A DNA stretch of 64,000 bases from Bacillota bacterium (GTDB lineage Bacteria; Bacillota; Clostridia; Christensenellales; Pumilibacteraceae): the NCBI GenBank assembly GCA_009780325.1, contig WRAF01000006.1, positions 1 through 64,000 on the forward strand, in the 5' to 3' direction. The notes under the pieces are model-generated. The model did no database searches and was not told the origin of the DNA. It saw nothing but the letters and a program-made list of their open reading frames with translations. The translations under genes were made by a program, and so were the position numbers. Below, one piece after another: positions 52,627 through 60,502 of the stretch; position 1 is the stretch's first letter, and every line of letters begins with the position of its first letter.

Positions 52627-52748
52627 TGCCAAGTGCACAATGAGTGCGGGCGTGACATCATATATCATAGGCTTAAAACTACCTTATTAAAGAAAACTCA
52701 ATAATAACGCACGGTAAATTGTGCTATTGATAAGTTTAAAGGAGATTT

Positions 52749-53840
52749 ATGAAACTAGGCGTAGTAGGTTTACCTAATGTGGGCAAAAGCACCTTGTTTA
52801 ATGCAATTACATCAGCGGGGGCAGAGTGTGCAAATTATCCGTTTTGTACTATTGAGCCTAATGTGGGGATAACTGTTGTTCCTGATTATAGGCTTGATGT
52901 TTTATCAAAAATATATAACACAAAAAAGACAGTCTATGCTGTTTTAGAATTTGTAGACATTGCAGGGTTAGTCAAGGGGGCTTCTAGCGGCGAAGGTCTT
53001 GGCAATAAATTTTTAGGACACATAAGAGAAGTAAACGCCATCGTGCATGTTGTGCGCTGTTTTGATGATAGCAATATTACGCATGTTTCTGACAGCGTTG
53101 ACCCTATTAGAGATATTGAAATAATTGATTTAGAGCTTGCTATTGCCGATTATGAAACGGTGAAAAAAAGGAGAGAAAAAGCAGAGAAGCTGGTCAAAAC
53201 AGGCGATAAAAATTATGCGGATGAGGCTGATTTGTGCAAAAAAATTGAGGCGGCATTAGAAAAGGGCAAGGCGGCAAGGAGCTTGATATACACTAAAAAT
53301 GAGCAGGCAATGCTGGATAGTTTTTATTTATTGACGGCAAAACCAGTGATTTATTGTGCTAATATTTCTGAAACGGATATAATCAAGGGTGAGAATGAGC
53401 ATGTAAAAAGAGTAAAAGAGCATGCATTAAAAGAAGGAGCCGGAGTAGTTGTTTTGTGTGCAAAAATTGAAGCGGAGTTAGCTGTTATGCAGCATGATGA
53501 AAGAGAATTTTTTATGAGTGAGCTAGGATTAAAAACAAGCGGCTTAGCTGAGATGATTAAGGCGGGGTATGATTTATTGGGATTGATAAGTTATTTGACA
53601 GCGGGTGAAAAAGAGTGCAGGGCTTGGACTATTAACAAAGGGACTAAGGCGCCAGGGGCGGCGGGGAAGATTCATACAGATTTTGAAAAAGGGTTTATTA
53701 GAGCAGAGGTAGTAGGGTATGAAGATCTTGTGAGCCTGGGGAGTTTTAATGCGGCAAAAGAAAAGGGTAAGGTAAGAAGCGAGGGAAAAGAGTATGTTGT
53801 AGAAGACGGTGATATAGTACTATTTAGGTTTAATGTATAG
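52749..53840 (+). CDS. ychF: ribosome-binding ATPase YchF
   Basis: An OBG-family P-loop protein that prefers ATP and binds ribosomes. The 363-residue protein starts [21 protein letters not shown], then [36 protein letters not shown] and CANISE in place of the GTP-specific NKxD, and ends with a TGS domain ([31 protein letters not shown]). AAAGGAG precedes the ATG. Confidence 0.96.
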   Translation: MKLGVVGLPNVGKSTLFNAITSAGAECANYPFCTIEPNVGITVVPDYRLDVLSKIYNTKKTVYAVLEFVDIAGLVKGASSGEGLGNKFLGHIREVNAIVHVVRCFDDSNITHVSDSVDPIRDIEIIDLELAIADYETVKKRREKAEKLVKTGDKNYADEADLCKKIEAALEKGKAARSLIYTKNEQAMLDSFYLLTAKPVIYCANISETDIIKGENEHVKRVKEHALKEGAGVVVLCAKIEAELAVMQHDEREFFMSELGLKTSGLAEMIKAGYDLLGLISYLTAGEKECRAWTINKGTKAPGAAGKIHTDFEKGFIRAEVVGYEDLVSLGSFNAAKEKGKVRSEGKEYVVEDGDIVLFRFNV

Positions 53841-53900
53841 GAAACAATAATTAAGTCCTTGCTTAAAATTTTGACGGGGACTTAATTATCGTTTCCTATA
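53836..53900. repeat. 23-bp inverted repeat over the ychF stop codon
   Basis: Arms 53836-53858 (TATAGGAAACAATAATTAAG...) and 53878-53900 are complementary with one mismatch and a 19-nt loop. The left arm includes the ychF stop codon. There is no T run after it. A second hairpin with a T run (53967-53998, AAAACAAG/CTTGTTTTTTT) looks like the real terminator. Confidence 0.65.
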
Positions 53901-54109
53901 ATATAGCATTTTGACTATTGAGAAACATAAAAACATATTAAAAATAAACTGTATGCAAAATACATAAAAACAAGGATATTATTGTTCTTGTTTTTTTAAT
54001 GAGATAGGAAAAATACATAGTAAAGCATAACTTAAGAAAGAAGTTTTCAAAAGGATAAAGTGTTTAAGACATAAAGACTGTTTATGAGTCGTGCATAGTG
54101 CAATTATTT

Positions 54110-54170
54110 TTTAAAGGAGAGCTTGTTATAGAATGACAAAAATAGTTTTAAGTGAAGTAGCTTTTGCCAT
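54110..54170. repeat. R1-like left-half fragment
   Basis: GGAGAGCTTGTTATAGAATG, then GACAAAAATAGTTTTAAGTG and AAGTAGCTTTTGCC match the left arm and core of R1. Confidence 0.45.
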
Positions 54171-54174
54171 TTAG

Positions 54175-54203
54175 TTGACTAGCAATATATTTTTTGCTAT
54201 ATT
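54175..54203 (+). promoter_or_regulatory. Nudix gene promoter (leaderless start)
   Basis: TTGACT (54175-54180), 17 bp, TATATT (54198-54203). The ATG at 54212 follows 8 nt later. Confidence 0.65.
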
Positions 54204-54211
54204 TGTGGAAT

Positions 54212-54640
54212 ATGCAAATACACTTTCATAAATTTTTTAATATTGATGAAATTGCTGATGATTTAATTAAGTTTGTTGTTATTGCTGCACGGTACAACGA
54301 TAAATGGATTTTTTGCAAACATAAGGACAGGACAACATGGGAAATCCCTGGCGGAAAGCGTGAGACAGGTGAAACTATTTTAGAGGCTTCACGCCGTGAA
54401 TTATTTGAGGAAACAGGGACGGTTGATGCTGAAATAACACCGATTTGCATTTTTACAATTATAGAAGACCCAACGGGCTATGGACTACTTTCTTTTGCAG
54501 AAATAAATGAGATTAGCGACTTGCCACAATGCGAAATGACAAAGATAGGGTTATTTGACGAGATGCCTACAAGTCAAACTTATATTAATGTTCATCCTTT
54601 GCTTATGCAAAGAGTTTTGCAAGCATTAAGTGAGGGGTAA
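54212..54640 (+). CDS. Nudix hydrolase
   Basis: A 142-residue pyrophosphohydrolase. The Nudix box is GGKRETGETILEASRRELFEETG, which matches GX5EX7REUXEEXGU exactly. The substrate, perhaps an oxidised or non-canonical nucleotide, cannot be told from sequence. I chose ATG 54212; the frame extends 18 bp upstream to a TTG that lies within the promoter. No ribosome binding site is seen, so this is a leaderless candidate. Confidence 0.88.
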   Translation: MQIHFHKFFNIDEIADDLIKFVVIAARYNDKWIFCKHKDRTTWEIPGGKRETGETILEASRRELFEETGTVDAEITPICIFTIIEDPTGYGLLSFAEINEISDLPQCEMTKIGLFDEMPTSQTYINVHPLLMQRVLQALSEG

Positions 54641-54672
54641 TATTGAAATAAGTTTTTTCGTATAATATTAAA

Positions 54673-54897
54673 ATGGAAAAGATAAAGAGAAAATTGTTTT
54701 TAATTGTTGTTATTGGATTAGCAATAGCAATAATTATCTCGACTGGCTTTTTAATTGGAGCCATAGTTGCAGCCTCTAATGACGAAGTGGACACAACACA
54801 AAATATACGGGCAAGCTGGGGAGGTTTTGCAGATTTAGGACAAAGAGTTTTTGTAAACGAATCTAAAGCTGCAGTCATTTATAGTGAGGCATCATGA
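54673..54897 (+). CDS. small single-pass membrane protein, possibly truncated
   Basis: A 74-residue protein with one transmembrane segment (LFLIVVIGLAIAIIISTGFLIGAIVAA) and a short outside tail that stops abruptly (VFVNESKAAVIYSEAS). A different frame continues with plausible protein sequence at once, so this may be the front of a frameshifted gene. TATAAT lies 6-7 nt before the ATG, with no ribosome binding site. Confidence 0.4.
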   Translation: MEKIKRKLFLIVVIGLAIAIIISTGFLIGAIVAASNDEVDTTQNIRASWGGFADLGQRVFVNESKAAVIYSEAS

Positions 54898-55190
54898 CTA
54901 CTTGAGAGGGGATTTGCCCGAATTTGGTATAGTCGGGTTTGTAGCGGCGACATCAATATACAACAGCAGCTTTTTTGCTAATTATTATCTTGCTATTTAT
55001 ATTATAGAGGGCGGCACAGCGTCACACAAACCGAGTTTTAGGCAGATACGGCAGGAGTGTAGTGGTCATTACTACCAGGTGGTCATTACGAAATACACAT
55101 CAACAGGAATAATGCGCCCGTTGGCAATAAGGATATAATGCATTGGATAATCATTGCAAAAATACCAAGAGAGGTTTGAGCCGAGCAGCA
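54884..55190 (+). pseudogene. probable frameshifted remains downstream of the small membrane protein
   Basis: From 54884 a second frame (DYLRGDLPEFGIVGFVAATSIYNSSFFANYYLAIYII) runs to 55138. A third frame carries GGHYEIHINRNNAPVGNKDI to about 55180. The sequence reads like one gene of about 170 codons broken by two frameshifts. It has no close relative that I recognise. Confidence 0.3.
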
Positions 55191-55251
55191 TAAGATTTGT
55201 TATTCATAGAAATTAACGCATAACGATTATTAAAAATAGAGCGATACGCTA

Positions 55252-55278
55252 AATGCATTCTAACGAGTGCATTTTTTT
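55252..55278 (+). terminator. intrinsic terminator
   Basis: ATGCATTCTAACGAGTGCATTTTTTT, after the decayed patch. Confidence 0.7.
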
Positions 55279-55304
55279 GATGCAAAAAATAAGGAGGCGG
55301 CATA

Positions 55305-55331
55305 AATGGCGACAAATATCGGCTGCTGTTA
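55305..55331 (+). other. eight-codon frame with strong ribosome binding site
   Basis: AAGGAGG is followed by ATG and codons for MATNIGCC, then TAG. A different frame downstream reads IDSKVKQLSQSIKDSAKKTIN. It may be the truncated head of a lost small gene. Confidence 0.3.
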
Positions 55332-55448
55332 GACTAGATAGATAGCAAGGTTAAGCAGCTTAGTCAGAGTATTAAAGATAGTGCTAAAAAGACAATAAAT
55401 AATGATCATAAAAAAAGTTGCTTATTTTTTGAAAAAGAAAATAATTTT

Positions 55449-55494
55449 GTTTGACAATCAAACAAAGCATCTTGTATACTTTGATTATCAAAGC
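55449..55494 (+). promoter_or_regulatory. M28 peptidase promoter with two palindromic sites
   Basis: TTGACA, an 18-bp spacer and TATACT make the promoter. GTTTGACAATCAAAC (55449-55463) overlaps the -35 and CTTTGATTATCAAAG (55480-55494) follows the -10. The two similar palindromes, 31 bp apart, look like repressor sites. Confidence 0.6.
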
Positions 55495-55516
55495 AATTTT
55501 AAGGGAGAGAAAAACA

Positions 55517-57397
55517 ATGATAAAGAAATTTTTTACTAGCACTGCAACCTATATTATGGCGGTATTTTTGCTGCTTACTGTGCTAATTGGTGTATGGAAT
55601 ATAAGACCAGACGGTTTTAGGCGTGAAGGAAGCGGACATTTTTGCGGCGCAAGGGCTTTTGTGCATGTTTATAACTTAAGCCAAGTGCCAAGGTCACCAT
55701 ATGACTTTGAGGCTTTAGAGGATGCAAGGGTTTATATAATGACTCAGCTTGACCGCATGGGTTTGATTCAAGCAGGAAGTGATAATTTTGAAGCAGACAA
55801 ACGCATAGAATTAGAGGATTTGTCTGCATTAAATCGCCCTAATGCTCCACACTTTTATATGGTAAGACACACACCTTTGACGGGGACTATTCCAGAAAGA
55901 GTGGTCTCTAGGGATGGTGAGGTGATAAGACCAGATTTAGTAAGCTTGTTTGAAAGCGGAGAAATTGTTGAAATTCCTGTGGATAATATCTATGCATACA
56001 TACCAGGTACAAGCGGTTATAGCATTATGCTTATGGCGCATTATGATTCTCATCCAAACTCATTATCAACGGGGCTAGCGGACAATGCTTATTCTGTTGC
56101 GACAATGCTAGAGATTGCTAGGCTGTTAATGGAAAAAATTAATGATGGGTACACACTTGTCAATGGGGTCAAATTTGTTTTTACTGATGCAGAAGAAATT
56201 GGGCTTTGGGGGGCGCATAGGATTGTGGGCAGAAATGGAAACCCTTATGATGAGGAGCACCCTGCCGAGTATCTAGAGTTTATGAAAGGCGTTAATCTTG
56301 TTGTTAATATAGAAGGGAGAGGTAATAGAGGGCCATTATTCATGTTTGAGACAAGTGAAGGCAACAGTGCTATAATTAGATTTTTCTCTAATGCGGGGCG
56401 TCCTTTTAGTTTTTCAATTGCAACGGCAGTATATGGTATTTTGCCTATGAACACAGACTTGACTCCGTTTTTGCGTGCTGGTTTTGCTAGTATGAATTTT
56501 TCTACGCTGGATAGTATGGAGCATTATCATACGGATTATGATAGTTTAAATTATATCAATATGGATACTTTGCAAAATTATGGAAACACTCTTTTTCCTA
56601 TGGTGATTCATTATGTGATGAGCAGTAGATATAGCAGCATTGATGCTTTTGAGGCACGTCATGATGCGGTGTTTTTTAGTTTTATGCCTAATATTTTTAT
56701 TAGATATCATGTGATAGTTTCTTGGATATTAATAGTATTATTGCTTGCAGGATTTGGTACATTGATATTTATTATGATTAAAAATAAAAAATTGGACTAT
56801 AAAAAAATGTTGATAGCTATGGGTGTTTGGGCTGGATTTATTGTAATAGCGGCAGGGGTAGGGATATTGATAGCAGTGATTACGGGGGCGGCAAGCGGCG
56901 TGTCGTTTAGTTTAATGAGCATGACTTTTGTTTCAGGTGACAGACTAATGACTATTGTTGCAAATTTATTGGTTGTATCTGGTGCATTTGGTGCAATGAT
57001 TTTGTTAAAAAAGCTGCTAAAAATATCAAGAGTTGAAACAAGGATGGGAGGCATTTGTTTAAACGTTTTATTGTTAATAATCAGTGCATTTTTGCTGCAT
57101 GGCGGCACATTTATGTTTATGTGGACAGCGTTGTTTGGATTAGGTGCTGTGTCGGCAACATTAATAAGCAAAGCAAAATTAAATCTTGCTTTAAAAATTA
57201 GTGCCAATGCGCTTGTCATATTATTTGCAGTGCCTATGTTCTTTACAATAGCATACAGCTTTTTTGTTGCAATGACTATAGGTGCTTTAGTAGTAATAAC
57301 GCTGCTTGTTGCAGCTGCTTTTGCTATTGTTGCACCTTCAGTAGTTAGTCTATGGCATTTGTTAAACGAGAATCTTGTTAGGCAGATAAAAAATTAA
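55517..57397 (+). CDS. M28-family zinc aminopeptidase with C-terminal membrane domain
   Basis: A 626-residue membrane peptidase. One N-terminal transmembrane anchor is followed by an outside catalytic domain with metal ligands in LMAHYDSH, GLADNAYSVATMLEIARLL and VFTDAEEIGLWGA (the EE pair), plus YHTDYDSLNYIN. Then come about seven hydrophobic segments (about residues 385-620). The layout resembles M28 peptidases of the ER/YwaD-with-membrane-domain type. It probably trims peptides outside the cell. ATG 55517 is chosen because AAGGGAGAG precedes it; an extension to 55451 would cross the promoter. Confidence 0.85.
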   Translation: MIKKFFTSTATYIMAVFLLLTVLIGVWNIRPDGFRREGSGHFCGARAFVHVYNLSQVPRSPYDFEALEDARVYIMTQLDRMGLIQAGSDNFEADKRIELEDLSALNRPNAPHFYMVRHTPLTGTIPERVVSRDGEVIRPDLVSLFESGEIVEIPVDNIYAYIPGTSGYSIMLMAHYDSHPNSLSTGLADNAYSVATMLEIARLLMEKINDGYTLVNGVKFVFTDAEEIGLWGAHRIVGRNGNPYDEEHPAEYLEFMKGVNLVVNIEGRGNRGPLFMFETSEGNSAIIRFFSNAGRPFSFSIATAVYGILPMNTDLTPFLRAGFASMNFSTLDSMEHYHTDYDSLNYINMDTLQNYGNTLFPMVIHYVMSSRYSSIDAFEARHDAVFFSFMPNIFIRYHVIVSWILIVLLLAGFGTLIFIMIKNKKLDYKKMLIAMGVWAGFIVIAAGVGILIAVITGAASGVSFSLMSMTFVSGDRLMTIVANLLVVSGAFGAMILLKKLLKISRVETRMGGICLNVLLLIISAFLLHGGTFMFMWTALFGLGAVSATLISKAKLNLALKISANALVILFAVPMFFTIAYSFFVAMTIGALVVITLLVAAAFAIVAPSVVSLWHLLNENLVRQIKN

Positions 57398-57416
57398 CTC
57401 ATTAAAATGTAAATGT

Positions 57417-57447
57417 AAAAGCACCTTAATTAAGGTGCTTTTTTTAA
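57417..57447 (+). terminator. M28 gene terminator
   Basis: AAAAGCACCTTAATTAAGGTGCTTTTTTT. Confidence 0.9.
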
Positions 57448-57458
57448 TATAATGAAAA

Positions 57459-57561
57459 GAAGATATTCTTACAGAATGACATAAATTTAAATTGGTTTAA
57501 TAAATGATAGAAACTATTCCGCTTCAATAATTTAATTTTGTTATTCTGTAAGAATCTCTTC
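57459..57561. repeat. R1 palindromic repeat, copy j
   Basis: GAAGATATTCTTACAGAATG and TTATTCTGTAAGAATCTCTTC are inverted. The core ACTATTCCGCTTC is present in minus-strand sense. Confidence 0.8.
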
Positions 57562-57741
57562 TTTATATCTTAATTGTATCGTACTATATTTGTCTTTCTT
57601 GGCACGACTTTATGTGTCTAAAATAAACTTTTGTTTTTATGAAAAGAAATTTTCACAAAAATTCACAAAAGTTTACTTTTAAATTTACAAAAAGTTCACA
57701 CTGTACATAAAACTTACACAATTATCCGCTATAATGATTTC

Positions 57742-57931
57742 AAACACTAGCAAACATTGTTTGTTTTTAGGTGTTTAAGATGTGAAAAAAGTCACTTAGT
57801 GCAAGGCTTAATTAACGGAGTGAATTTATTTTTTATGCACTAGGAAATGATGATGCAAGCAATTTTTGATTGCATCAACAAAAAGGGCATCAATGCAAGA
57901 TGCCCGAAGTGCCGCAAGGCACTTTTGTTCT
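57742..57931 (+). ncRNA. structured leader or small RNA with several hairpins, including double-hairpin element 4
   Basis: TATAAT (57730-57735) precedes a run of complementary segments: AAACAC/GTGTTT around CAAACATTGTTTG, TAGTGC/GCACTA, TGATGCAA/TTGCATCA (57851-57877), GGGCATC/GATGCCC (57885-57905) and GTGCC-GCAA-GGCAC (57909-57922) with TTTTGTTCT after it. The last two hairpins match the double-hairpin family. It could be a short RNA ending in a terminator, or a leader that attenuates the Sel1 gene. Confidence 0.35.
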
Positions 57932-57969
57932 AATCACGATATTATCTATATTTAGGGGGTATTTATATT

Positions 57970-58764
57970 ATGTTAACTATGGACGATTTAGTCATAAGGG
58001 CAAACGATGGGTGTCCGGAAGCACAATATAATTTAGGTGTTTATTATCATAATGGCAGGGGTGTTGATAAAGACTGTATTAAATCTATTGAATGGTTTAC
58101 TAAAAGTGCAAATCAAAGCTTTGCAAAAGCGCAGTATAATCTTGCGGTGTATTATAATACGGGCGACGGGGTTGAATTAGACTGTCAAAAAGCAGCTTAT
58201 TGGTATGAAAAAGCGGCACTTAACGGGCTGATTAATGCGCAGTATTATTTAGCTATCTGTTATGGGTATGGCAGAGGAGTAGAGCAAAGCTATGAAAAAG
58301 CGGCGGAGTTTTTTAAAAAAGCAGCAGAGCAGGGTGATGCTCATTCACAATATAACTTAGCTGTTTATTATAGTTATGGAAAAGGCGTAGAATTAAATTA
58401 TGAACAAGCTGTACATTGGTATACAAAGGCGGCAGAACAAGGATTTGCCAATGCACAGTATTATTTGGCAACTTGCTATGAAAAAGGTGAGGGAGTCGAT
58501 AAAAGTATAGAGCAAGCTATTGTTTGGTATACAAAGGCGGCAGAACAAGGATTTGCAGGTGCGCAATATTATTTAGGTTCTTGCTATGATAAGGGCGAAA
58601 GTGTTGAACAAGACTATGTTGTTGCGGTGTCTTGGTATGAAAAAGCAGCGGTACAAGGTAATGAAAAAGCAAAAGAGGCATTAGCCAAGTTTAAGAAAAA
58701 TATTTTTGGCAAATGGGTATTAAGAAAAGGGGCAGAGGCTGCAGCGGCGACTTTGATTCAATAA
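57970..58764 (+). CDS. Sel1-repeat (TPR-like) protein
   Basis: A 264-residue protein made of at least six 36-residue Sel1 repeats of the form AQYxLxxxYxxGxGVxxxxxxAxxWYxKAAxQGx (residues about 18-235), then a short helical tail. There is no signal peptide, so it is likely a cytoplasmic scaffold for protein complexes. AGGGGGT precedes the ATG. Partners are unknown. Confidence 0.9.
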   Translation: MLTMDDLVIRANDGCPEAQYNLGVYYHNGRGVDKDCIKSIEWFTKSANQSFAKAQYNLAVYYNTGDGVELDCQKAAYWYEKAALNGLINAQYYLAICYGYGRGVEQSYEKAAEFFKKAAEQGDAHSQYNLAVYYSYGKGVELNYEQAVHWYTKAAEQGFANAQYYLATCYEKGEGVDKSIEQAIVWYTKAAEQGFAGAQYYLGSCYDKGESVEQDYVVAVSWYEKAAVQGNEKAKEALAKFKKNIFGKWVLRKGAEAAAATLIQ

Positions 58765-58799
58765 GGTGTTAGATTTTAATATACATAAAAAGAGAGTAA

Positions 58800-58833
58800 A
58801 AAAAAGTATTCAGCAATTGAATACTTTTTTTGT
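58800..58833. terminator. bidirectional terminator
   Basis: AAAAAAGTATTCAGCAATTGAATACTTTTTT, between two convergent genes. Confidence 0.88.
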
Positions 58834-58846
58834 TTTAGCATAGACA

Positions 58847-59125
58847 CTATTTTATTTTGTTGCAGCAGCCCTTTGTGCTTTTTTCGCCAGTACGTGTGCC
58901 TGTTTTTTTGCCTGTATTAGGCATAGTCTTTGGGTTAGGTTTAGTTGTGTGGTTATTTGATGTAGTTGTTTTTTGCTTGTCGGTAGTAGGGGTAGTTGTT
59001 TTTTTAGGTGAAGTACCCGGTGTAGTAGTTTGTGTTTTGTTTGTCGTTTTAGTGGTATCAGTTGTTTTTTTAGTTGTGGTTCCACTAGATTTACCAGATT
59101 TTTTTGTTTTTGTAGTATTTGCCAT
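58847..59125 (-). CDS. low-complexity Thr/Lys-rich small protein
   Basis: A 92-residue protein dominated by Thr, Lys, Pro, Ser and Asn (TTKTKKSGKSSGTTTKKTTD...). It ends in STKGCCNKIK with a Cys pair. AAGGAGAG before the ATG at 59125 is a strong ribosome binding site, which supports it as a real gene. There is no signal peptide or membrane segment. Such proteins can be spore, DNA-binding or surface-linker proteins; nothing here decides among them. Confidence 0.65.
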   Translation of the reverse strand: MANTTKTKKSGKSSGTTTKKTTDTTKTTNKTQTTTPGTSPKKTTTPTTDKQKTTTSNNHTTKPNPKTMPNTGKKTGTRTGEKSTKGCCNKIK

Positions 59126-59299
59126 TTTTTATCTCTCCTTGTTATGTAGCTTGTTTTGTGATATTTGCTACACTATTATTATCAGGATTAATTGGCGGCA
59201 TTATGCGTTTGTTTGCTTGGTATATTATGGTGATTGCTAAATCGTTTTAGCATAAATTATATAAAATGCAGCATTATCCAATTTTTTACAAAAATGTTC

Positions 59300-59329
59300 T
59301 TGACAAATAACTTATATTTACTTTATAAT
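59300..59329 (+). promoter_or_regulatory. tdh-kbl-gcvP operon promoter
   Basis: TTGACA (59300-59305), 18 bp, TATAAT (59324-59329). No glycine-riboswitch-like fold is apparent in the leader. Confidence 0.75.
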
Positions 59330-59379
59330 ACATTGTATATAATAGTAATTGTGGATTTTTCTAAGATAAGGAGAAAATT

Positions 59380-60426
59380 ATGAAATTACCAACAAAAATG
59401 AAAGCACTCATTAAAAAAGAAGCCAAACCAGGGATTTGGCTAGAAGAAGTTTCTGTGCCTAAACCGCCTTATGGCTGGGCATTAATTAAAATTAAAAAAA
59501 CTGCTATTTGCGGTACAGATCTTCATATTTATAAATGGGATGAATGGAGTCAGCGCAACATCAAAACTCCTATGGTAGTAGGGCATGAATTTATGGGTGA
59601 GATTGTAGAAATTAATGGAGGCGGCAACGGTTTTAAGGTGGGGGATAAAGTGACAGCAGAAGGGCATGTGGTATGCGGGCAGTGTCAAAACTGCAGGTGT
59701 GAAAGACAGCACTTATGTCCTAATACCAAAGGTATCGGAGTATCTATGCAAGGAATTTTTGCTGAGTATGCAATTGTTCCTGTTTATAACTTGTGGAAAT
59801 GTGACCCGTCTATTTCAGATGATTTATATTCTATCTTTGACCCGTTTGGAAACGCTGTGCATACTGCGCTTAGTTTTCCTGTTGTTGCAAAAAATGTGCT
59901 GGTGACAGGGGCGGGACCTATTGGAATCATGGCAGCGGCAGTGGCAAAATTTGCTGGTGCAAAAAATGTAGTGCTTACTAATACATCGGACTGGAGATTG
60001 GAACTATCTAAAAAGGTGTGTCCTGGTGTGCTGACTATCAATACTAAAACGCACAATATAGAGGACTTGATGAAAAAACATGGCATTGATAATGGGTTTG
60101 ATGTGGGGTTAGAGATGTCAGGGGCTCAAAGCGGGCTTAATTTGTTGGTTAAAAATATGATGATGGGCGGAAGTGTTGCGCTGTTAGGGCTTTTTGGTGA
60201 GGGTGCAACTATTGATTGGGATAAGGTAATTTTTGGTGCACTTAATATTAAAGGGATTTATGGCAGGGAAATGTTTTCTACTTGGCAACAGATGGATAGC
60301 TTGTTAAGGGCGGGAATGAATTTAGATCCGATTATTACGGATAGACTGCATTATACAGAGTTCCAAAAAGGATTTGAGTTGATGGAGTCTAAAAAATGTG
60401 GAAAGGTGATTTTGAGCTGGGACTAA
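59380..60426 (+). CDS. tdh: L-threonine 3-dehydrogenase
   Basis: Oxidises L-threonine to 2-amino-3-oxobutyrate with NAD+. The 348-residue zinc enzyme has AICGTDLHIYKWDEWSQRNIKTPMVVGHEFMGE (catalytic Cys, His, Glu), structural zinc cysteines CGQCQNCRCERQHLC, and NAD-binding VTGAGPIGIMAAAVAKFAGA. The KWDEW motif is specific to Tdh. AAGGAG precedes the ATG. It is the first gene of an operon with kbl, which completes threonine breakdown. Confidence 0.97.
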   Translation: MKLPTKMKALIKKEAKPGIWLEEVSVPKPPYGWALIKIKKTAICGTDLHIYKWDEWSQRNIKTPMVVGHEFMGEIVEINGGGNGFKVGDKVTAEGHVVCGQCQNCRCERQHLCPNTKGIGVSMQGIFAEYAIVPVYNLWKCDPSISDDLYSIFDPFGNAVHTALSFPVVAKNVLVTGAGPIGIMAAAVAKFAGAKNVVLTNTSDWRLELSKKVCPGVLTINTKTHNIEDLMKKHGIDNGFDVGLEMSGAQSGLNLLVKNMMMGGSVALLGLFGEGATIDWDKVIFGALNIKGIYGREMFSTWQQMDSLLRAGMNLDPIITDRLHYTEFQKGFELMESKKCGKVILSWD

Positions 60427-60455
60427 TTTTAAAGTGTAATTTTAAGAAATAGACC

Positions 60456-60491
60456 AAAAGTTTTTGGTTACTTTTTTTCAAAAAAAATAAC
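60456..60491 (+). repeat. R3 hairpin repeat before kbl
   Basis: AAAAGTTTTTGGTTAC and the hairpin GTTACTTTTTTT-CA-AAAAAAATAAC end exactly where the AAGGAG ribosome binding site starts (60492-60497). Confidence 0.7.
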
Positions 60492-60502
60492 AAGGAGATA
60501 CC

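Noticed and set aside
57620..57720. Repeated TTCACAAAA motifs as a possible CRISPR or iteron array
   Set aside because: Spacing is irregular, units are under 12 bp, and no replication or cas gene is nearby.
58852..59240. Alternative frames over the Thr/Lys-rich gene, including a Val/Leu-rich + strand frame
   Set aside because: Only the minus-strand frame starting at 59125 has a ribosome binding site; the others are frame shadows of a repetitive sequence.
59240..59379. Glycine riboswitch before the tdh operon
   Set aside because: The leader after the promoter is only about 45 nt and shows no paired aptamer structure.
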